A stretch of 64,000 nt of DNA from Elusimicrobia bacterium RIFOXYA12_FULL_51_18 (GTDB taxonomy: Bacteria > Elusimicrobiota > Elusimicrobia > Elusimicrobiales > UBA9959). Numbering within the stretch: position 1 is the stretch's first letter; each line of letters starts with the position of its first letter. Under the pieces are notes generated by a model. That model did no database searches and had not been told where the DNA came from. It saw only the letters and a list, made by a program, of their open reading frames with translations. The stretch lies in NCBI GenBank assembly GCA_001800245.1, contig MGVA01000027.1, positions 34,023-98,022 of the forward strand. Reading direction: 5' to 3'. This document shows positions 59,412 to 64,000 of the stretch, piece by piece. The position numbers and the translations under genes were made by a program.

Positions 59412-59755
59412 GACTGGCTCTTCACGTCCAAGACAATGGACTCGCCGTTTGCTTTATGAATCCGGTAAACTCCGGCTCTAAGGTGTTCCCAGACCTCTGC
59501 CAGCGGCCAGACCGAGAATGTTTTGTTGCGCCGGACTGCCACCGCGCCCGAGGTTACCTGGACGAACCGCACTTCGTTCGGCTGCTTGATCGCGACAATA
59601 TCAAACGCGCCGAATAGGTCGCGTGCGCAAAACACGATGCCCCGGCCCGGTATCCAGCCCGGCTTGCCAAAGCTGCGCTCTACGAGATAGCCTTGCGTTT
59701 TAAGATAGTCCGCGACCTTCTTCTCATGCATGTTGCCCTTTGAACGATTGCTCAT
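59408..59755 (-). CDS. Phage Holliday junction resolvase-like nuclease
   Basis: A 115-aa protein with KGNMHEKKVADYLKTQGYLVERS (E-helix) and DLFGAFDIVAIKQPNEVRFVQVTSG, the fold pattern of PD-(D/E)XK resolvases. The usual E-x-K in the second strand reads VQVTS, with no lysine at the canonical place. Similar QVT variants occur in phage proteins of this kind. It overlaps the PrimPol and HTH genes by 4 bp each. Confidence 0.65.
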   Translation of the reverse strand: MSNRSKGNMHEKKVADYLKTQGYLVERSFGKPGWIPGRGIVFCARDLFGAFDIVAIKQPNEVRFVQVTSGAVAVRRNKTFSVWPLAEVWEHLRAGVYRIHKANGESIVLDVKSQS

Positions 59756-62700
59756 ACGATTCCTCCTGTGACGGGTGTTGGTATTTGTTTTAGCCCGGCA
59801 GCAGATGCCGAGACAAGACCTGTGGGGGAAAACTCAAACTCAAGCTCGCAGCCCATGACATCCCGGACTCTTGCCCGGAAATAGGGGGTATCTGCGGCGG
59901 CTAAGGCTCTGGACCAGTTGTGATGTCCGCCTTCCGCGCTGCTGCGAGGCCGGAACCGGATTATGACAGCTTCAGTGTTTCCAAACCGAACCAATCGCGC
60001 TTGATTTTTGGCATTTTTATCTCCTGTTTCAGATGGTTGCAAAAGGGTAATAGGATCTATTTCCTTTTTGCAACCATCTGAAACGTTGTCCTTAAGTTCT
60101 CGAAAAGTTGATGTTTTTGCTGCACTTTCTGATGGATAGAGGTCGGGCCATAGGTTTGATATACGCCCTGCTGCAAGCGGCAATCCGCAACGCCCTCTGC
60201 GGTATGCCTGCTCCAGTTTCGAACCATCGCTGTTAAGAAGCTCCGCGAAGCCGGATAAACGGTCAACATCAATATCCAGTGGCACCTTGCAGAGGATGTA
60301 AACGTCCTTCATACTGTCCGGATGGATAAGACGTATGCGGTCTATGGCTTGCAGCGACTCCCGCTCGCGCTTGAGTTCCAGCACCCGCTGAACGCGCGGG
60401 TCCGGGTGGATGTCCACCTCTACGCCCAGCTTGGTCCCGCCGCGCATTCTGTAGCCGCGCGGCGCTTTGCTGTACTCACCCGGCAGATTAAGCGGTATAG
60501 GGTCGTCATCCCAGACAGAACGCGCCATAGCCTCCACAGCCAGTGGAGGCGGTTGCTCACGGCCTATAGTAAGGCTGGCCTCATAGCCTTTCCAGTCGTC
60601 CACGCCCCGGATGCGTCCAAAATGCGAGATGGTCGCGCCCTCCCACTCGCATGAAAGCGGCAGTCGCGGTTCTTTTTCGCCCGTGATGGCCCGGCGTACC
60701 GGCAGGGGGCAGACGACAAGTAGCTTGGTGGCATTAGCGAGCTTGCGGATGATGAATTTGACGTGCTCAAGCCGCTTCGCGGCCTTAAGATTAAAGTCTG
60801 CCGCCGCGCCGTCGAAGCCAAGTAGCGATTGCCGTGAGAAGTTGGATGTGTGGCACTGTGTGACGACGGCGTTTCTCCTGACCGGGATGGCGACGTGCTC
60901 CAGCTGCCCGCCGAAAAGCCGCTTGGTTATCTCCTCGTCTGCGTCCGCGTCAATGACCAGAAGCGGCCTGGTCCGGCCTATGAGTACCTTCCGCCGCCAC
61001 CGGACGCTCACCCGGTTCTGCCGCTCGGGCTTGCCGTTCACCAAGACGGCGACGTTGCGCTGCAACTCTACGGCATGTGATGTGTCGCGGGGGAGGTTTA
61101 TCTCTTTGGCCAGTTGCCGCAGGAGCCGCGCAATCTTCTCGCGCTCGGATTCTTCCAGAGCGCTTAGGCGTTCAAGTGCCTCAGCTTCCGGCATCTCCGG
61201 CGTTATGCCGGTGTCGCCGTCTTCGCTGCCCTCCGCGATGTCGGCCGCCTTGGCGATGGTCTCGCGAGTGAGGCCCCTTGCCCTGAGCGCCGCGAGTGCG
61301 GGCCCACCAGCAGACAGCGCCGCATAGATGTCTGCCAGGCAGTGAGTGAGGATTTCAACCTCACCGCCACCTGCCCAGCCAGGTACCTCGGTCAGGCGGT
61401 CGGGTGCAAATTGCAGGCCGCCAGCCAGCACCTCCACAACGGACTCGTCGCAGATAACCATATCCGGCGGCGGGTAGTCGGACAGCATTGGCAGGTGCAG
61501 ATATTCATGCGACCATATTCTCACGCCCGGCCCGTGGCTCTCCCACTGTTTGATCCATGGGCAGTGGTAGAAGTAACTGCAGTGTTCCGCGTCCGAATTG
61601 CAAAGCGTTTTGTAGACGTTAAGCCCGAGTCGGCCGGCTACGTCCGCCGCGTCGGGTTTGCGGCACATGGTCTTGTGCTCGTGCGACCGCCGCACTTCCG
61701 TAGCCAGGGCGAGTCTGCCGCGCATAACGCGCACGTCGGGCCCGGCTTCGTAAGAAAGCTCCGCAAACTGCTCAGCTAGGTGGTCGGCGAGGTCTATGGT
61801 GGGGACCATAATCCAAACGCGCAGGTCCCAGACTTCTTTGCGAGCCATTATCTCATGAACCACCTGCATGGTTTTACCCAAGCCTGCAGCCGCTTGGACC
61901 GCCAGTCTTGGCGCATCGCGCAGGTTGTCTATGCCGTACTGTGCTTTGACCGTTGCGCGGAGTTCCTCTGCAACTGCCGGTGGCAGCTTCCTGCCGAATC
62001 TGGCCCGATGTCGGCGGGCGAGTTCCTTACGCGCCTGCGCAAGTGGCACAGCGCGGTTGAACCAACCAGAGATAACGGATTTGAGCTGTGCGGACGCATC
62101 GTCGCGGGCGAGTGGTTTAGAATCATAGCCGGGCGCGACGTTTGGGATGAGCCGCGCCGCCTTTCGGACGCTGCCGAAACCTTTCCTCCTGGCTCCGGCT
62201 ATCATTGCCAAAACTTCATCGCGGGTCTGTTCTGCGGACCAGCCGGGTAAGGTGTGTTTTTCGCTCCGCGCAAGTATATCTTGGTCCGTCCAGCCGCAGG
62301 CCACCATCCTGGCGACCGCCCGTAGCATTGGCAGATGCCAGTTGTTTGGGGATAGTTGGGCGAGCAGCGAATCAATACCGGGTGATGGTTGGCGGCTGTC
62401 AGTCGATGGCACGGTTATTGCGACCGGCTGCTCAGGCGGGAAAGCTGTCTCAAGTTCCTCAGGGGTATATCTCCGGGGCGAGAGTTCTTCAAACGTGGTA
62501 ATCTCTGCTACACGGCCTTTCTTTCGTGGCCAGGCGACTGAGCCACCCATGCGCATGACGCGACCTGTATTGAATACGGCTGTGTCGCCGCCCAACGCGA
62601 CGGCTATGGCGCGGTTTATCCTGCGGCAGGCATCAGCGTCGCGTAACTGCTCATGGATCCGCCACCATAGTTGCCCGCGTGAATAGGGATGGTGGCCGGT

Positions 62701-63081
62701 GATAACCTTGGCTGTGGGGGGAATACTTTTCTCTACACAGGTCTTTTCAGCCCGTTCCAGCGCTCCTTCATCGTCAAAATCAGCATATAAGGCCGTGAGC
62801 GCGTGAAAGTCTGCGTCCGCTGCCCGCCTGTTTCGCGGCGCGTCCAGCCGCCGCAGTGCCGCGCCGAGATACAGGTTCTGCCCTGCCACGGCGTTCCGGG
62901 CGGCCGCGAAGTCTGCTATGCTGTCCAACTCCTGCGGGCAGAAGAGCCGGGCGTGGCGCAGGCGGCCATCCGATGTGTCCGTCCAGGCCAGCTCGACCAA
63001 TGCGTCAGGCAACTGGTCAAATAAATGTCGCAGATGCGCGGCTATGGCCGTCTTGTTTGGAGTGAGAAGGAAATCACTCAT
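59752..63081 (-). CDS. PrimPol-helicase-like replication protein
   Basis: A 1109-aa protein from ATG 63081 (GGAGGA upstream, overlap of 4 bp with the helicase stop). N-terminal residues 1-330 carry an archaeo-eukaryotic primase-like (RepB/PrimPol) module: LYADFDDEG (DxD), HHPYSRGQLWWRI, GRVMRMGGSVAWPRK. From about 385 a helicase-like domain follows with Walker A AAAGLGKTMQVVHE, then VWIMVPTIDLADHLAEQF and later CDESVVEVL. It probably primes and unwinds phage DNA. The C-terminal part of the gene holds a perfect 19-bp inverted repeat (60026-60084). Confidence 0.85.
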   Translation of the reverse strand: MSDFLLTPNKTAIAAHLRHLFDQLPDALVELAWTDTSDGRLRHARLFCPQELDSIADFAAARNAVAGQNLYLGAALRRLDAPRNRRAADADFHALTALYADFDDEGALERAEKTCVEKSIPPTAKVITGHHPYSRGQLWWRIHEQLRDADACRRINRAIAVALGGDTAVFNTGRVMRMGGSVAWPRKKGRVAEITTFEELSPRRYTPEELETAFPPEQPVAITVPSTDSRQPSPGIDSLLAQLSPNNWHLPMLRAVARMVACGWTDQDILARSEKHTLPGWSAEQTRDEVLAMIAGARRKGFGSVRKAARLIPNVAPGYDSKPLARDDASAQLKSVISGWFNRAVPLAQARKELARRHRARFGRKLPPAVAEELRATVKAQYGIDNLRDAPRLAVQAAAGLGKTMQVVHEIMARKEVWDLRVWIMVPTIDLADHLAEQFAELSYEAGPDVRVMRGRLALATEVRRSHEHKTMCRKPDAADVAGRLGLNVYKTLCNSDAEHCSYFYHCPWIKQWESHGPGVRIWSHEYLHLPMLSDYPPPDMVICDESVVEVLAGGLQFAPDRLTEVPGWAGGGEVEILTHCLADIYAALSAGGPALAALRARGLTRETIAKAADIAEGSEDGDTGITPEMPEAEALERLSALEESEREKIARLLRQLAKEINLPRDTSHAVELQRNVAVLVNGKPERQNRVSVRWRRKVLIGRTRPLLVIDADADEEITKRLFGGQLEHVAIPVRRNAVVTQCHTSNFSRQSLLGFDGAAADFNLKAAKRLEHVKFIIRKLANATKLLVVCPLPVRRAITGEKEPRLPLSCEWEGATISHFGRIRGVDDWKGYEASLTIGREQPPPLAVEAMARSVWDDDPIPLNLPGEYSKAPRGYRMRGGTKLGVEVDIHPDPRVQRVLELKRERESLQAIDRIRLIHPDSMKDVYILCKVPLDIDVDRLSGFAELLNSDGSKLEQAYRRGRCGLPLAAGRISNLWPDLYPSESAAKTSTFRELKDNVSDGCKKEIDPITLLQPSETGDKNAKNQARLVRFGNTEAVIIRFRPRSSAEGGHHNWSRALAAADTPYFRARVRDVMGCELEFEFSPTGLVSASAAGLKQIPTPVTGGIV
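60026..60084. repeat. Perfect 19-bp inverted repeat inside the PrimPol gene
   Basis: Arms gtttcagatggttgcaaaa (60026-60044) and ttttgcaaccatctgaaac (60066-60084) are perfectly complementary with a 21-bp spacer. It lies in coding sequence and encodes DNVSDGCKK and ITLLQPSETGD on the two arms. Such a long perfect repeat is unlikely by chance in coding DNA. Confidence 0.85.
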
Positions 63082-64000
63082 TGCTTCCTCCGCCACAGCC
63101 AGGCTCTTGCGATAGCCACGGTTAAGAGGTCTGACGCTTCACCAGCGCGTATCCCTTCCGGCGCGGGGATGCGCCATTTGGCCAGAGCGCCCAGCAATTT
63201 ATCTGATGCGGGTTTGCGCCGCCAAAACGCGTTCTCGGCCGCCAGTTGTGTGGCCGCTGCGCGTCGGATATAGTCCTCGCCGATGCCCTGCGCCATCTCA
63301 AGGTCCACAGGGCGGGCCTCAAGGGTTGTCGCCCCTGCGTAACGGTCTTTTGGCGACACTTCAACAATCCAGCCGTCGCCTGAGCGGATAAGCAGCACTG
63401 TGCCTCGGTCACCGGCTGAGGCGGCGTAGAATGCGTTTGAGGCGGTTATCCAATGGAACCGTCGTGGCCCGTGAACTGAGCGGTTAGCTGTGATTAACGA
63501 CGAAACCAGCGCGTCCTCGCGATCCTTTACCTCAAGCGCTTCGGTTACTGTGCTATCGCCGGCTGCCTCCGGGTCCAGGCCGAATAACGCGGGCGCTTGG
63601 ATGAGTTTGTGTTTCTCTGATGCGCCCGCAAGGTCGATTATGAGGCAATCTTCCTTCGCGGGAAAGATTCTGGTGCCGCGCCCTATCATCTGGAGATAAA
63701 GCGTCTTGGACTGCGTGGGGCGGGCGATTATGATGGCATCAATGGACGGCTCATCAAATCCCTCAGTCAGAACCGCGCAGTTGGCCACGACCATAGTCTC
63801 GCCGGTCTTTAGGCGCGTCAAAATTGCCCTGCGTTCTTCGATAGGCGTCTCACCGCATAGCCACTCGGCCGCCTCACCACGATTTTTAAGCGTCTCGGCT
63901 GTGCGCCGCGACTGGTCTACAGTAACTGTGAAAATCAGAGCCTTTCGGCCTTTTGCATGGTCTTGATAGGCGTTGGCGGTTGCCTCAGCCGCACCGGCGC
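63078..64000 (-). CDS. SF2 DEAD/DEAH-type helicase, C-terminal part, cut by window edge
   Basis: The frame is open to the right edge (307 codons seen). Motifs seen are KALIFTVTVDQSRRTAETLKNRG (motif IV region), VANCAVLTEGFDEPSIDAIIIARPT (motif V-like) and LYLQMIGRGTR (motif VI with Q..GRGTR), as in type III restriction/helicase-family SF2 motors. The C-terminal 200 residues are specific to this phage. It overlaps the PrimPol gene by 4 bp (ATGA), so they act in one replication unit. Confidence 0.88.
   Translation of the reverse strand, partial: AGAAEATANAYQDHAKGRKALIFTVTVDQSRRTAETLKNRGEAAEWLCGETPIEERRAILTRLKTGETMVVANCAVLTEGFDEPSIDAIIIARPTQSKTLYLQMIGRGTRIFPAKEDCLIIDLAGASEKHKLIQAPALFGLDPEAAGDSTVTEALEVKDREDALVSSLITANRSVHGPRRFHWITASNAFYAASAGDRGTVLLIRSGDGWIVEVSPKDRYAGATTLEARPVDLEMAQGIGEDYIRRAAATQLAAENAFWRRKPASDKLLGALAKWRIPAPEGIRAGEASDLLTVAIARAWLWRRKQ

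Larger units (their letters stand above)
20506..64000. mobile_element. Tailed-phage prophage, incomplete at right edge, left boundary uncertain
   Basis: A near-complete set of siphovirus-type genes lies on the minus strand from 32009 to the right edge: lysis, tail, head, terminase and replication. A run of small phage-type genes and a tyrosine recombinase lies on the plus strand at 20506-24628. The hsd operon at 25027-31399 sits between these arms. No attachment-site repeat could be identified by eye. The left limit is placed after the divergent defence-like gene; the alternative is that the integration border lies in 24629-25026. Structural genes appear intact, so the phage may be functional. 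Confidence 0.6.

Noticed and set aside
1-64000. CRISPR array
   Set aside because: No set of short, evenly spaced direct repeats was seen in the intergenic regions.

Overview
This 64 kb window is bacterial. It joins a chromosomal osmolyte (trehalose) locus at 1-14.4 kb, an AT-rich island with defence-like genes at 14.7-20.3 kb, and a large incomplete prophage from about 20.5 kb to the right edge, with a type I restriction-modification operon inside it. There is no rRNA or clear tRNA to name the host. Moderate-to-high GC with heavy use of ATA (Ile) codons, a spanin/holin/amidase type lysis set and duplicated trehalose operons fit a Gram-negative bacterium from a poorly sampled phylum such as Elusimicrobiota or Omnitrophota. 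This placement is a low-confidence inference.

Region 1 (1-14447): two copies of a trehalose module. Copy 1 is cut by the left edge: otsA C-terminus, otsB, DUF5752, treT, then a small ORF and two terminators. Copy 2 is complete: a candidate Na+-I (DUF1646-motif) riboswitch with its own terminator, a 52-aa membrane peptide, a DUF1646 cation transporter, a membrane-anchored HAMP-OtsA fusion, otsB, a sensor histidine kinase, DUF5752, treT and a Na+/solute symporter. Genes overlap or abut, so each copy is probably one operon. The combination suggests a sodium/osmotic stress operon that exports cations, makes trehalose by two routes (OtsA/OtsB and TreT) and takes up a solute with Na+. Copy 1 lacks the kinase at the equivalent position. 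A stand-alone HD-domain protein follows.

Region 2 (14448-20505): an AT-richer accessory segment with a HEPN-like protein (R-x4-H motif), a membrane/coiled-coil protein and, on the minus strand, a 1264-aa protein with a restriction-endonuclease-like N-terminus, a degenerate NTPase-like middle and a long helical C-terminus. All three are defence candidates.

Region 3 (20506-31992, plus strand): a run of small phage-type genes with strong ribosome binding sites, an HExxH peptidase, an intact tyrosine recombinase, then hsdM-hsdS-hsdR.

Region 4 (32009-64000, minus strand): tailed-phage late and replication genes. In transcription order from the right edge they are helicase, PrimPol/helicase, nuclease, zinc-ribbon/HTH protein, small proteins, TerS, TerL, a Mom-like DNA-modification protein, a portal-MuF fusion, a double D12-class adenine methylase, a DUF2292-like peptide, prohead protease, major capsid protein, a block of FN3/fibre-like proteins, head-tail connectors, tail tube, tape measure, tail tip, amidase, holin and a spanin-like protein. 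Two copies of a palindromic 19-bp site, one on the promoter of the capsid module and one before the terminase module, look like the binding sites of a phage regulator.
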